NCBI GenBank assembly: GCA_012103375.1
Contig: WLWX01000001.1
Span: forward strand, 434,001-498,000
Reading direction: 5' to 3'
Length of the DNA stretch: 64,000 bases
DNA from: Paracoccaceae bacterium
Lineage (GTDB): Bacteria; Pseudomonadota; Alphaproteobacteria; Rhodobacterales; Rhodobacteraceae
Shown here: piece by piece, positions 18,740 through 27,832 of the stretch
Layout: the number at the start of each line of letters is the position of its first letter
Position numbering within the stretch: the stretch's first letter is position 1
Position numbers and translations under genes: made by a program
The notes under the pieces: model-generated
What the model was told of the DNA's origin: nothing
The model's input: the letters and a program-made list of their open reading frames with translations, nothing else
Databases searched by the model: none

Positions 18740-19630
18740 ATGACCGCGCGCGCCTATTGCGATTGCCACGTCAACATCTGGAACGATGAACACGTTCTGC
18801 CATTGTATCACCAGCAACAGGCCCGTGTGCGACAGGGCGACATTGCGCCAAAGGCCGATGCCGATACGCTGTATGCGGCGATGCAGGACGTCGAAAAGGC
18901 GGTTGTCTTTTCGCTCCGCTATGGCGACTCGGTCGGCATCGAAGGCGATGACGAGACTACGGCTGCAGCGGTGGCGAAATATTCCGACAAGCTCGTCGGC
19001 TTCGCCTATGTCGACCCGCGGCGCGCTGACTGTATGGATCTTTTGCACCACGCGATTGATGATCTGGGTCTGAAAGGTGCGAAGTTCGGGCCGATCTACA
19101 ACGGCGTTTCCTTGTCGGACCCGCGAATGGAGCCGGTGTTGGAGTTCCTGCAGACCCGAAACCTGCCGCTGACGATGCATATGGGGACCACCTTCGCGCG
19201 CAACGCGCCGGTGGATCTGGGACGCGCCATTCATGTTGAACCCGTGGCGATGAAATACCCTGACTTGACCATGGTGATGGCCCATATGGGGCACCCATGG
19301 TACGAAGAGGCTATTGTGATCGCCCGCAAGCAACCCAATGTTTTCCTTGATCAATCTGCGTTGTTTTACCGGCCCTGGCAGTATTACAACATGCTGGTTC
19401 TCAGCCAGGAATACAAAATCACCGACAAGATTTTTTTCGGCACCGACTATCCCTTTGCCGGGGTCGGGGAAAGCGTGGACGGGCTGCTGAATATCAACGA
19501 CATGTTGGAAGGCACCAAGTTGCCGCGCGTCAGCCAGGACACGATGGATCAGATCCTGCAATCCAACCCGTTCGAAGTCTGGTGGAAAGGCGACAGCCCG
19601 ATCCGGGACGGGCCGGGGGCCGGCACCTGA
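18740..19630 (+). CDS. amidohydrolase family protein (COG2159 type), possible lactonase
   Basis: 296-residue TIM-barrel amidohydrolase. The start at 18740 (MTARAYCDCHVNIW) is the natural one. The usual N-terminal HxH is CDCHVN here, so the first histidine is a cysteine or the metal site differs. Further motifs are KFGPIYNG, LTMHMGTTFA, MAHMGHPW and FGTDYPFAG, the last being the conserved aspartate loop. It lies 16 bases after the dehydratase gene in the same operon. A role as sugar lactonase or acid hydrolase is inferred from neighbours. Confidence 0.8.
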   Translation: MTARAYCDCHVNIWNDEHVLPLYHQQQARVRQGDIAPKADADTLYAAMQDVEKAVVFSLRYGDSVGIEGDDETTAAAVAKYSDKLVGFAYVDPRRADCMDLLHHAIDDLGLKGAKFGPIYNGVSLSDPRMEPVLEFLQTRNLPLTMHMGTTFARNAPVDLGRAIHVEPVAMKYPDLTMVMAHMGHPWYEEAIVIARKQPNVFLDQSALFYRPWQYYNMLVLSQEYKITDKIFFGTDYPFAGVGESVDGLLNINDMLEGTKLPRVSQDTMDQILQSNPFEVWWKGDSPIRDGPGAGT

Positions 19631-19744
19631 TCAAAAATGGGATTGCGGCGGCCAGTATGATTTGCGCGCTGAGCCTATGAATGCAGGCCAGGAAACGGGC
19701 CGGGCACCACGGCAGTCTGACCACCCCCTGGGGCGTTGTCGCCC

Positions 19745-21172
19745 TTATCCCGGGGTTTTTTGTTCGACGTGGTTGGTCTGGTCAGGGTGATCTGCCGAGG
19801 TACGAACCCGGCTGCGCGACCCCAGGGCCACAGCGGCAAATCCAACCGCCAGAACGACAATCCCGATCAGCAGCAGTTGTTCGTATTTGTGGCCGTCATA
19901 CAGCACGGAAGCCGCCCAATCAGCCGCACGCGCAAAATACAGCAGCGCGCCCATCATGGCGGCGGCAAAGCTGACCAGATACGCCCAAAGCTGGACCTGC
20001 CGACCCAGAAACAACCCGGCCAGCAGAACCGGCGTCAAAAACATCGAGGCGGTGCCAGACACAGCGACCGCGTCAAACAGCGTCTGATTGCCCCACAGCG
20101 TCAGCAGCGTTCCCATGGCCGCGAAGATGACCATGGTCATCCGACCGCCATTCAGGCTGCGCGAGGCCAGGCCAAGTTCCTCAACCGCCAGCCGGGCCGA
20201 CGACACCAATGCGGAGTCGAGGGTGGAAAGCGCCGACACCAGCAACGACACCATCAGTGCCGCAAACAGCCAACCGGGCAGCAATCCGGCCCAGGTGCCG
20301 ATCAACTGCGCCTCATATGCCGCGCCCTGCAGGGCCGCTTGAATTCCGAAGAATCCGAAACTGATGATGCAAAGCGTCGAGATCCAGAACGCATGCTGGA
20401 AACTTCTGCGGGTCGTGGCGGCATCGCTCAAAAAACCACGATCCATCATCACCGGATCGTGGACCGGGTAGGAAAAGACCTGCAGCAATGCCACTGCCAG
20501 CAGCACCCATCCGTTGTAGGGGCCAGATACACCGGGCGCAGTCAGCGTCGCGCCCAGATCGAATTCCGGGCTTGCAAGCAACGCGGCGAGAGCGGTGCCG
20601 AACACCACCAGGAAAATCACCATCTGCACCACGTCGGTGCGCAAGGCCGCGCTTAGCCCGCCCAGGCTAGAATAGGCCAGCGCGAGTATCGCGACGGCCA
20701 GAATGGCAAGGTTTCTGTAGTCTCCGAATTCCGGCAGCACCGCCACGAATATCAACCCGACAACAATCAGATTGGCGAAAACTTCCGACAGAAGGCGCAG
20801 CGCGATGACCACGTTATAGCAGCTTTGCCCCGCCAGACCGAAGCGCCTGCCAATCCAATCCTGCACCGACCCCGCGCCCGAGGCCCGCAGCCGCGCGACA
20901 ATCAGCCCCCCGGTCAGGAACGACGCATAATAGGCTGTATAGGCCAGCACACCTGCAATCCCGAAGTAATACCCCAGAATGGCCGAGTTCATCAGCGAAC
21001 GCGCAAAAATCCAAGTCGTGACCTGGCTTAACACCAGCGTCCAAAGGCCCGGCGGTGTTCCGGCGCCGCTCTGCCCGCCAAAAAAGCCACCGAGTGTCAC
21101 CCGCCGTGGTGTCACGATCACAGTCAGCACGACAATCGCGGCGAAAACGCCGAGAATTCCAGCGGCTTGCAT
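19745..21172 (-). CDS. sodium:solute symporter (SSS family)
   Basis: 475-residue integral membrane transporter with about 13 hydrophobic segments. The family core YSSLGGLSAALRTDVVQMVIF and the later SLLVSALSTLDSALVSSARL are clear. The start at 21172 follows GAAGGGGGGACACCC. The C-terminal 25 residues are polar (SRSRVRTSADHPDQTN). It is convergent with the dehydratase-amidohydrolase genes and divergent from the phosphoesterase gene. It may import an organic acid or sugar, but the substrate is not evident. Confidence 0.88.
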   Translation of the reverse strand: MQAAGILGVFAAIVVLTVIVTPRRVTLGGFFGGQSGAGTPPGLWTLVLSQVTTWIFARSLMNSAILGYYFGIAGVLAYTAYYASFLTGGLIVARLRASGAGSVQDWIGRRFGLAGQSCYNVVIALRLLSEVFANLIVVGLIFVAVLPEFGDYRNLAILAVAILALAYSSLGGLSAALRTDVVQMVIFLVVFGTALAALLASPEFDLGATLTAPGVSGPYNGWVLLAVALLQVFSYPVHDPVMMDRGFLSDAATTRRSFQHAFWISTLCIISFGFFGIQAALQGAAYEAQLIGTWAGLLPGWLFAALMVSLLVSALSTLDSALVSSARLAVEELGLASRSLNGGRMTMVIFAAMGTLLTLWGNQTLFDAVAVSGTASMFLTPVLLAGLFLGRQVQLWAYLVSFAAAMMGALLYFARAADWAASVLYDGHKYEQLLLIGIVVLAVGFAAVALGSRSRVRTSADHPDQTNHVEQKTPG

Positions 21173-21333
21173 GGGTGTCCCCCCTTCGGGTGTTGATTTC
21201 AGTCGGCTATCAGGCCGAATACGGATCCGCACTACAATTGCCTGTGACAAAGCCTTAAGCGCGCGCGGATGTGATTTGTGCGCCGGTTCGATTTGAGGGC
21301 AGCTGTGCGACACCGGGGCGGGAGTGATTTGCG

Positions 21334-22122
21334 ATGAACACGCAGGATCTGGGGCAGCTAGAGGGCGACCTGCTGATTTTCGGCGGTCCGTACTCCAACC
21401 TGCAGGCCTTGCAGGCCTTCGACCGGATCGCCGCCGATTATCCGGCGTCGAATGTGATCTGTACCGGCGATGTCGTTGCCTATTGCGCAGATCCGGCCGC
21501 TTGCGTGGCATTGATCCGGGCGCGGGGCTGGACCGTTGTGGCGGGCAATTGCGAACGCCAGTTGCAGTCGGGCGCCGACACTTGTGGTTGCGGGTTTGAC
21601 GAAGGCAGCGTTTGTGACCGGCTGTCGCGCGACTGGTTTCCTTATGCCAAAGCGCGGATAGGGCAGGGTGATCGCGCCTGGATGGCAACGCTGCCGGACG
21701 GAGTGTTCTTTGAACACGCCGGACGACGCCACATCGTGCTTCACGGCGGCGCCTCAGATGTCGCCGCATACCTTTGGCCAACCAGCCCACCCGCGGCGTT
21801 CGAGGCGGAGCTTGCCGCGATCCGCGAACCCGTGGACGTGGTGATCTGCGGGCACAGCGGGCTTGCGTTTGTGCGCCAGGTCGCTGGCGTGACCTGGATC
21901 AACGCGGGCGTAATCGGCATGCCGCCCAATGACTGACGGGCGCAGACCCGGTATTGCGTCTTGTCCCGTGACGGCCCGCGGATTGAACGCCTGACCTATG
22001 ACACCGACGCAGCCGCGGCTGCCATGCAGGCGGCCGGGCTGACAGGCGGCTACGACCAATCCCTCATCACCGGAATCTGGCCAAGCGAATCCATCCTGCC
22101 AGCAGAACTGCGCAGATCTTGA
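21334..22122 (+). pseudogene. metallophosphoesterase with in-frame TGA
   Basis: The first 200 codons encode a YfcE/calcineurin-like phosphoesterase: LIFGGPYSNLQA, CTGDVVAYCADP, GNCERQL, VLHGGAS, ICGHSGL and NAGVIGMPPND. Translation meets TGA at 21934-21936, but the frame stays open for another 61 codons with family-like sequence (RAQTRYCVLSRDG, RIERLTYD, GIWPSESILP) to TGA at 22120. Relatives have glycine after the PPND motif, so GGA probably mutated to TGA. All metal ligands lie before the stop, so a shortened enzyme might keep some activity. It could also be a sequencing error. Confidence 0.85.
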
Positions 22123-22351
22123 TCTGCGCCCGCGCCCCATGGGCAGTGCTATCCGTTCCTTCGCCGCGACAGGGCACGGCACAGGCATGGCGGCGCACTG
22201 CTAACGTCCCTAAGCCGACCCCGATGTGTAACGCCGCGTCGCCTGACCTCGTGCCAGCCAGGCCAATCGAAGACGGGGGCTTGCCCTTGGCCCCGCAGCG
22301 GGCCACCATTGCGCCAACCTGACTGTTCCTTTTCTTCCCGGAGTGCGCCAT

Positions 22352-23389
22352 TTGGCAACCAGCCCTGCGACCCCCGCCGCCGTTCCTCAGCCGCCAGCGG
22401 GAGAATCCCCGCTTGAATTCCGGGACAACCGATTGCTGATCGACCTTTGCGGTCCGTTTGATCAGTACCTGACACAGGTCGAAACCACGCTGGATTTGCA
22501 GATCGTGCGGCGCGGCAATCGGCTGACGCTGATCGGTGAGGAAACCGCCCGCCAGCGTGGCGCCGAGGTGCTGGGCGCGCTTTATGCCCGGCTCGAGGCT
22601 GGGCGGCCTGTCGAACCGGGCGACGTGGATGCGGAACTCAGGATGGAAAACTCCAACATTCCGCCGCGCGACGACACTGCGGACGGCGCGCGCGACGGCG
22701 ACCAGATGGAGATGTTCCAAGGCGGCCGGGTCGAGATCAAGACCCGCAAGAAACTGGTCGAGCCGCGAACCGATGCCCAGAAAGCCTATGTCAGATCGCT
22801 ATTCTCGAACGAACTGGCCTTCGGGATCGGACCGGCGGGAACGGGGAAGACCTATCTGGCGGTTGCGGCGGGTGTCTCGATGTTCATCGGTGGTCATGTC
22901 GACAAGATTATCCTGTCCCGCCCGGCGGTCGAGGCGGGCGAACGCTTCGGCTTTCTGCCCGGTGACATGAAGGACAAGGTCGATCCCTATATGCAGCCGC
23001 TCTATGACGCGCTGAACGATTTTCTGCCCGGCAAGCAGGTGGCAAAACTGATCGAGGATAAGCGGATCGAGATTGCGCCCCTTGCCTTCATGCGCGGACG
23101 CACGCTGTCCAACGCATTCGTCGTTCTGGACGAGGCGCAGAACGCCACGACGATGCAGATGAAAATGTTCCTGACCCGACTGGGTGAAGGGTCGCGCATG
23201 GTCATCACTGGGGATCGCACGCAGGTTGACCTGCCGCGCGGAATGCCCTCGGGGCTGGCGGATGCTGAACGGCTGCTGGGCCGCGTTAAGGGCGTCGCCT
23301 TCAACTATTTCACATCCAGCGACGTGGTGCGGCACCCCTTGGTCGCCCGGATCATCGAGGCCTATGAAAAGGACGCGCCGACGTCGTAA
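22352..23389 (+). CDS. PhoH family ATPase
   Basis: 345-residue PhoH-like protein, an RNA-associated P-loop ATPase. Walker A is IGPAGTGKTYLA, Walker B VVLDEAQNAT, followed by TRLGEGSRMVITGDRTQVDLPRG and the sensor region around residue 300. The TTG start at 22352 has GGAG eight bases before it; an in-frame GTG at 22343 has that motif too close. YbeY, which usually follows PhoH in this group, is absent here: the next gene is thrS on the other strand. Confidence 0.9.
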   Translation: MATSPATPAAVPQPPAGESPLEFRDNRLLIDLCGPFDQYLTQVETTLDLQIVRRGNRLTLIGEETARQRGAEVLGALYARLEAGRPVEPGDVDAELRMENSNIPPRDDTADGARDGDQMEMFQGGRVEIKTRKKLVEPRTDAQKAYVRSLFSNELAFGIGPAGTGKTYLAVAAGVSMFIGGHVDKIILSRPAVEAGERFGFLPGDMKDKVDPYMQPLYDALNDFLPGKQVAKLIEDKRIEIAPLAFMRGRTLSNAFVVLDEAQNATTMQMKMFLTRLGEGSRMVITGDRTQVDLPRGMPSGLADAERLLGRVKGVAFNYFTSSDVVRHPLVARIIEAYEKDAPTS

Positions 23390-23421
23390 GGGCCGACGCG
23401 CCTTGCCCTATCGCAGGACCG

Positions 23422-23449
23422 GAACCGGCAGCGATGGCGGTGCCGGTTC
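23422..23449. terminator. hairpin between convergent phoH and thrS
   Basis: GAACCGGCA (23422-23430) and TGCCGGTTC (23441-23449) form a perfect 9-bp stem with a 10-base loop. It sits between two converging genes and could end both transcripts. T-rich sequence (GGTTTTC) lies a few bases further on the plus strand. Confidence 0.6.
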
Positions 23450-23466
23450 TGGCAATGGTTTTCGCC

Positions 23467-25413
23467 CTATCGCAAATCAGGCGGCGTCGCCTCGGCCTTC
23501 AGATCCGCAATCAGCGCGTCCAGCGCTTGCGTGCTGGTCTGTTTTTCGCCCAGCCGCCGCACGCTGACGGTGCGGTCCTCAACCTCGCGCTTGCCGATGG
23601 CCAGGATCACCGGAACCTTGCCTAGTGAGTGTTCGCGGACCTTGTAGTTGATCTTTTCGTTGCGAATGTCGGCCTCGGTTCGGATACCGGCATCCCTCAG
23701 AGCGGACACAACCTCGGCCACGTAATCATCCGCGTCCGACACGATCGAGGCGACGACGACCTGGCGCGGGGCCAGCCACAGCGGAAAGCGCCCTTCGTAG
23801 TTTTCGATCAGGACGCCCAGGAACCGCTCAAAACTGCCAAGACAGGCGCGGTGGATCATGAACGGACGGTGCTTGTTGCCGTCTTCGCCGATATAGGTCG
23901 CGCCAAGCCGTTCGGGCAGGTTGGGATCCACCTGGAAGGTTCCGCATTGCCATTCACGCCCGATGGCGTCGGTCAGTTTGAAATCCAGCTTGGGGCCATA
24001 GAATGCCCCTTCACCAGGGTCGAGCTCATAGGGGCGCCCGGTCGCCTTGACCGCATCTTCCAGCGCAGCTTCGGCGTGATCCCACACGGCCTCTTCCCCC
24101 ACACGTTTTTCGGGGCGGGTCGAAAATTTGATGTCAAAGCTGTCGAACCCAAGATCCCGGTACACACTGTCGAGGAAGTCGACAAAACGGATGCATTCAT
24201 CCTTGATCTGTTCCGCGGTGCAGAAGATGTGGCCGTCATCCTGGGTGAACCCGCGCACCCGCATCAACCCATGCAGCGCGCCCGAGGGTTCATAGCGCGC
24301 ACAGGCCCCGAATTCGGCAAGCCGCAGCGGCAGTTCGCGGTAACTGCGCAGCCCCTGATTGAACACCTGAACGTGGCACGGGCAGTTCATCGGTTTCAGC
24401 GCATTGATCGCCTCTTCGCGCGCGTGCTCTTCCTCGACCTCGACGACAAACATGTTCTCGCCGTAGTTTTCCCAATGCCCCGAACGTTCCCAGAATGTGC
24501 GGTTCAGAACCTGCGGCGTGTTGATTTCATTGTAACCACCATCCCGCTGGCGACGGCGCATATAATCCTGCAACGTGGTGTAAAGCGTCCAGCCGGTCGG
24601 GTGCCAGAATATCTGGCCCGGTGCTTCTTCCTGAAAGTGAAACAACTCCATCTCACGGCCCAGCTTGCGATGGTCGCGCTTGGCGGCTTCCTCAAGCATG
24701 TGCAGATGCTTCTTCAGGTCGTCGCGGGTCTTGAAGGCGACGCCATAGATACGTTGCAGCATGGCGCGGTTGGAATCACCGCGCCAATAGGCCCCGGCCA
24801 CACTCATCAGTTTGAACGCATCCGCCGGCACCTGGCCGGTATGCTGGAAATGCGGGCCGCGGCACAGATCCTGCCAGTCACCGTGCCAATACATGCGCAG
24901 CGGTTCATCGCCCGGAATCGCCTCGATCAGTTCGACCTTATAGGGCTCTCCGGCGTCCTCGTAGAATTTCACCGCGCGCGGCCGATCCCAGATCTCGGTA
25001 CGGACGGGATCGCGAGCGGCGATGATTTCCTTCATCTTTTTCTCGATCGCACCCAGGTCTTCGGGCGTAAACGGCTCGGCCCGGTCGAAGTCGTAATACC
25101 AGCCGTTTTCGATCACCGGCCCGATGGTAACTTTCACATCCGGCCAAAGCGCCTGCACCGCGCGCGCCATGATATGCGCGGCATCGTGGCGGATCAGTTC
25201 CAGCGCCTGTGCGTCGTCCTTCATGGTGTGGATCGCGACCGAGGCATCGGCGTCGATGGGCCACTGCAGATCGTGATGCGCACCGTCCACCGTGGCCGAG
25301 ATCGCCTTTTTAGCCAGTGACGACGCAATAGATGCTGCAACCTCAGCAGGGGTCACCCCGGCCTCATAGTCGCGCGCATTGCCATCGGGAAAGGTCAGAG
25401 AGATTTGGGCCAT
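23467..25413 (-). CDS. thrS: threonyl-tRNA synthetase
   Basis: 648-residue class II synthetase, full length. Domains in order are TGS (about 1-65), editing/SAD (about 70-225, with [12 protein letters not shown]), catalytic core (about 240-535, with motif 2 [21 protein letters not shown]) and the anticodon-binding domain (about 545-640). Zinc-site residues include the cysteine in [10 protein letters not shown]. The start at 25413 follows GAGGAGGCTGAC; the longer frame upstream is not family sequence. It charges tRNA-Thr and removes Ser-tRNA. Confidence 0.97.
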   Translation of the reverse strand: MAQISLTFPDGNARDYEAGVTPAEVAASIASSLAKKAISATVDGAHHDLQWPIDADASVAIHTMKDDAQALELIRHDAAHIMARAVQALWPDVKVTIGPVIENGWYYDFDRAEPFTPEDLGAIEKKMKEIIAARDPVRTEIWDRPRAVKFYEDAGEPYKVELIEAIPGDEPLRMYWHGDWQDLCRGPHFQHTGQVPADAFKLMSVAGAYWRGDSNRAMLQRIYGVAFKTRDDLKKHLHMLEEAAKRDHRKLGREMELFHFQEEAPGQIFWHPTGWTLYTTLQDYMRRRQRDGGYNEINTPQVLNRTFWERSGHWENYGENMFVVEVEEEHAREEAINALKPMNCPCHVQVFNQGLRSYRELPLRLAEFGACARYEPSGALHGLMRVRGFTQDDGHIFCTAEQIKDECIRFVDFLDSVYRDLGFDSFDIKFSTRPEKRVGEEAVWDHAEAALEDAVKATGRPYELDPGEGAFYGPKLDFKLTDAIGREWQCGTFQVDPNLPERLGATYIGEDGNKHRPFMIHRACLGSFERFLGVLIENYEGRFPLWLAPRQVVVASIVSDADDYVAEVVSALRDAGIRTEADIRNEKINYKVREHSLGKVPVILAIGKREVEDRTVSVRRLGEKQTSTQALDALIADLKAEATPPDLR

Positions 25414-25579
25414 GTCAGCCTCCTCGTCAGTTTGGCGCCTACGAAACGCCGGGTTGCGGGTATGTCGGGGGCTGACATGAAGTCGCCCCGCACGTTTGTC
25501 AACGCACGGGGCCATCTTCTTTTCTTAAATACTCCCGCCGGAGGCATCCGACCTGTCTGCGGGCGCGAAGGGTCGCGGG

Positions 25580-25981
25580 TCAGCGGGCCGCAAACACCGC
25601 GTAGGCCATGATCAGCACGCAGATCCATCCTGCAGTGAAGATGATCGGGCGCAGCGGTTCCTTGGCCACGCCCGAGATGTGGCCCGCCGCATGGGCAACT
25701 CGCAGCCAGAAGAACGCAATGGCGGTCCAATAGGTCAGCGCCGTAAAGCCCTCCAGCCGGTCCAGCAGCAGAACCAGAACCGCGAAGGGGATGGCCTGTT
25801 CCAGCAGGTTCAGATGCGCGCGGTGGGCGCGTTGCACCCAGGGGCACAGCTTCGCGATATCGGCGGGTGTGTGAAACGCGTCCTCTTTCGACGGGTCAGT
25901 GGCAATGCCGACGACGTAAGGGATCCACATCGACCCCGCGAAGATCATCAGACAGGTCAGAATTCCTAGTTCAGTTGCCAT
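25580..25981 (-). CDS. MAPEG family membrane protein
   Basis: 133-residue protein with four hydrophobic segments and an early conserved patch (CPWVQRAHRAHLNLLEQAIPFAV) typical of MAPEG proteins, a family that includes glutathione-dependent membrane enzymes. In bacteria the function is mostly unknown. It lies one base after the ArsR-SRPBCC gene on the same strand and probably shares its transcript. The C-terminal segment RVAHAAGHISGVAKEPLRP also matches the family. Confidence 0.85.
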   Translation of the reverse strand: MATELGILTCLMIFAGSMWIPYVVGIATDPSKEDAFHTPADIAKLCPWVQRAHRAHLNLLEQAIPFAVLVLLLDRLEGFTALTYWTAIAFFWLRVAHAAGHISGVAKEPLRPIIFTAGWICVLIMAYAVFAAR

Positions 25982-25982
25982 A

Positions 25983-26741
25983 TCAACCTCCGTATCCGAA
26001 ATTTGCGGCCTTGCCGGTTTCCAGCCATGTTTTCAGGCCCGAGATCATGCGGTGCCAGCCATCGGCCGCGTTTTCCTGTCCGGCGGGCAGGTCATAGTGT
26101 TCGACCGTCAGTTTGCAGTGATCATTGGCCGGTTCGATGATGTAAGCGCAGCTGCTGGCCTGCATGCCCGGTCCTTCCCACGATGGCTCAAACCCCATGT
26201 CAATGCGCGTTTTCGGGGTCTGGCCGGTGACCTTGATGGTCAGGAACGCGTTGCCGTCGGGGCCGTAGTAGGTGGATGATCCGCCAGCCTTCATCGAGCC
26301 TTCGGCACGCGTTGCCATGAAGTGCCAGTGCACCACATTGGCCGGATCAGACAGGGCATCCCACAGGGCATCCTGAGTGCAGCGAATATACGTCGCCATC
26401 ACGAAGTCGGGTTTCTTTGTTGTCATCGGGGCGGTTCCTTCCAGTTGCTTCTTCAGGTCGATCACGGCACGGGCCGCAGGCTTGGCCAGCAGGGGTTCGA
26501 TCCAACGGTCGATCACCTCCTGCAGGGGCAGGGCGTTGAGGTAGTGGTATTTGAAGCGCCCCTTCTTGCGCGTTGTGATCAGCTGTGCGTCCTCAAGAAC
26601 CTTCAGATGCTTCATGACGCCGAAACGGGTCATATCCAGCACCGCCTCAAGCTCTCCCAATGTCTGGCCGTCCTGTTGGCGCAGACTGTCCAGCAGGTCA
26701 CGGCGCGCGGGGTCGTTGAGGGCCTTGAAGATCGCGTCCAT
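25983..26741 (-). CDS. ArsR-type regulator fused to an SRPBCC (AHSA1-like) domain
   Basis: 252-residue two-domain protein. Residues 1-90 are an ArsR-like winged HTH (MDAIFKALNDPARRDLLDSL, LDMTRFGVMKHLKVLEDAQL). Residues 105-252 are an SRPBCC/AHSA1 ligand-binding domain (TQDALWDALSDPANV, EPANDHCKLTVEHYDL, GWHRMISGLKTWLETG). Often these are two adjacent genes; here one frame covers both. The metal-site cysteines of ArsR are absent, so the second domain may sense a hydrophobic ligand, as inference. The start at 26741 is preferred over GTG 26771, which overlaps the upstream operator. Confidence 0.85.
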   Translation of the reverse strand: MDAIFKALNDPARRDLLDSLRQQDGQTLGELEAVLDMTRFGVMKHLKVLEDAQLITTRKKGRFKYHYLNALPLQEVIDRWIEPLLAKPAARAVIDLKKQLEGTAPMTTKKPDFVMATYIRCTQDALWDALSDPANVVHWHFMATRAEGSMKAGGSSTYYGPDGNAFLTIKVTGQTPKTRIDMGFEPSWEGPGMQASSCAYIIEPANDHCKLTVEHYDLPAGQENAADGWHRMISGLKTWLETGKAANFGYGG

Positions 26742-26766
26742 GGGTTTTCTTATAGGTGACTCGTTA

Positions 26767-26792
26767 ATCACGTGTCAATGCGGTCACGTGAT
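26767..26792. promoter_or_regulatory. paired CACGTG inverted repeat, likely operator
   Basis: ATCACGTG (26767-26774) and CACGTGAT (26785-26792) are perfect inverted repeats 10 bases apart. Each holds the self-complementary core CACGTG, the cores being 16 bases apart start to start. The site lies between the leftward ArsR-SRPBCC gene and the rightward hydrolase gene and probably is the regulator's own operator. Confidence 0.65.
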
Positions 26793-26866
26793 AAGGTATT
26801 TTCGCGTTGAAAACAAGGGCGCCGCAGGCATAGCGTGCAGACGAATCGCCTGACCCGGAAGGACCA

Positions 26867-27616
26867 ATGTCGCAGGAACTCACCACGCCCCAGGGCCGTC
26901 GAATCGCCTATGATCTGACCAAGGGGCAGGGGCCGGGCGTCGTGTTTCTGGGCGGGTTCAAGTCGGACCGGCAGGGCACCAAGGCGCTGCATCTGGAAGC
27001 TTGGGCCAAAGCGCAGGGTCGCGCGTTCCTGCGCCTCGACTATTCCGGCCATGGCGACAGCAGCGGCGCCTTCGAAGACGGCTGCATCGGTGATTGGGCG
27101 GTGGACGCCCGCGCGGCGGTCGAACTGCTGACACGTGGCCCGCAAGTGCTGGTCGGGTCGTCCATGGGCGGCTGGATCGCGCTGCTGATTGCCCGGGTGC
27201 GCCCCGATCTGGTCGCCGGGCTGGTGGGCATCGCCGCTGCACCTGATTTCACCGAAGACAGCATCTGGGCCGGACTGGACGCGGATGCCCGCGCGGCATT
27301 GGCGCGTGATGGGCGGATCGAGGAACCCTCGGACTACGGCCCCGAGCCATACGTCTATACGCAGCGATTGATCGAGGACGGGCGCGACAATCTGGTGCTG
27401 CGCGACCCGTTGCCGCTGCCGTTTACGGTGCGCCTGTTGCAGGGGACGGCGGACGCGGATGTTGACCAGTCGGTCGCCCTGCGCTTGCTGGACCACGCCA
27501 GCGGCGACGATATCCGCCTGACGCTGGTCAAAGGCGCGGATCACCGGTTCTCGGACCTTGCGCAACTGGCAATGATCCAGGCGGCGGTTGAAGAGGTTTT
27601 GACTGCAGCTACCTGA
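26867..27616 (+). CDS. alpha/beta hydrolase
   Basis: 249-residue alpha/beta-hydrolase-fold protein. The nucleophile elbow is VGSSMGGW (serine at about 106), the oxyanion region is VFLGGFKSD, and the acid and histidine of the triad are likely in GTADADVDQ and GADHRFSD near the end. The sequence resembles palmitoyl-protein-thioesterase/BD-FAE-like small serine esterases of alphaproteobacteria. It is divergent from the ArsR-SRPBCC fusion across a shared palindrome and may be regulated by it. Cytoplasmic; no signal peptide. Confidence 0.87.
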   Translation: MSQELTTPQGRRIAYDLTKGQGPGVVFLGGFKSDRQGTKALHLEAWAKAQGRAFLRLDYSGHGDSSGAFEDGCIGDWAVDARAAVELLTRGPQVLVGSSMGGWIALLIARVRPDLVAGLVGIAAAPDFTEDSIWAGLDADARAALARDGRIEEPSDYGPEPYVYTQRLIEDGRDNLVLRDPLPLPFTVRLLQGTADADVDQSVALRLLDHASGDDIRLTLVKGADHRFSDLAQLAMIQAAVEEVLTAAT

Positions 27617-27832
27617 TCTGGTTGCCCGGGTGCGGCGCTGACAGGCGGCGTGCGTGCGACCGGGGGCGCACTGGTCGGGAACTGGCCGGCCCATGTCAAT
27701 GTTGTCAATCTGCACGCGATTGCAAACGGCCCTTGAGCGTCCTTTCACAGGTCCTATTCTGTCCGCAACCTATCGGCAGCTGGATCGGAACCTCTGCCGA
27801 AGGTTTATTGACTGGAAAATTGTGGGTCACTG

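Noticed and set aside
21934-21936. Selenocysteine or reassigned TGA in the phosphoesterase
   Set aside because: Many intact genes here end in TGA, and the expected residue at this position is glycine, not cysteine. No selenocysteine-like stem-loop was recognised just downstream. A point mutation is simpler.
23629-25320. 563-codon open frame on the plus strand
   Set aside because: Antisense to thrS, which is unmistakable and full length on the other strand.
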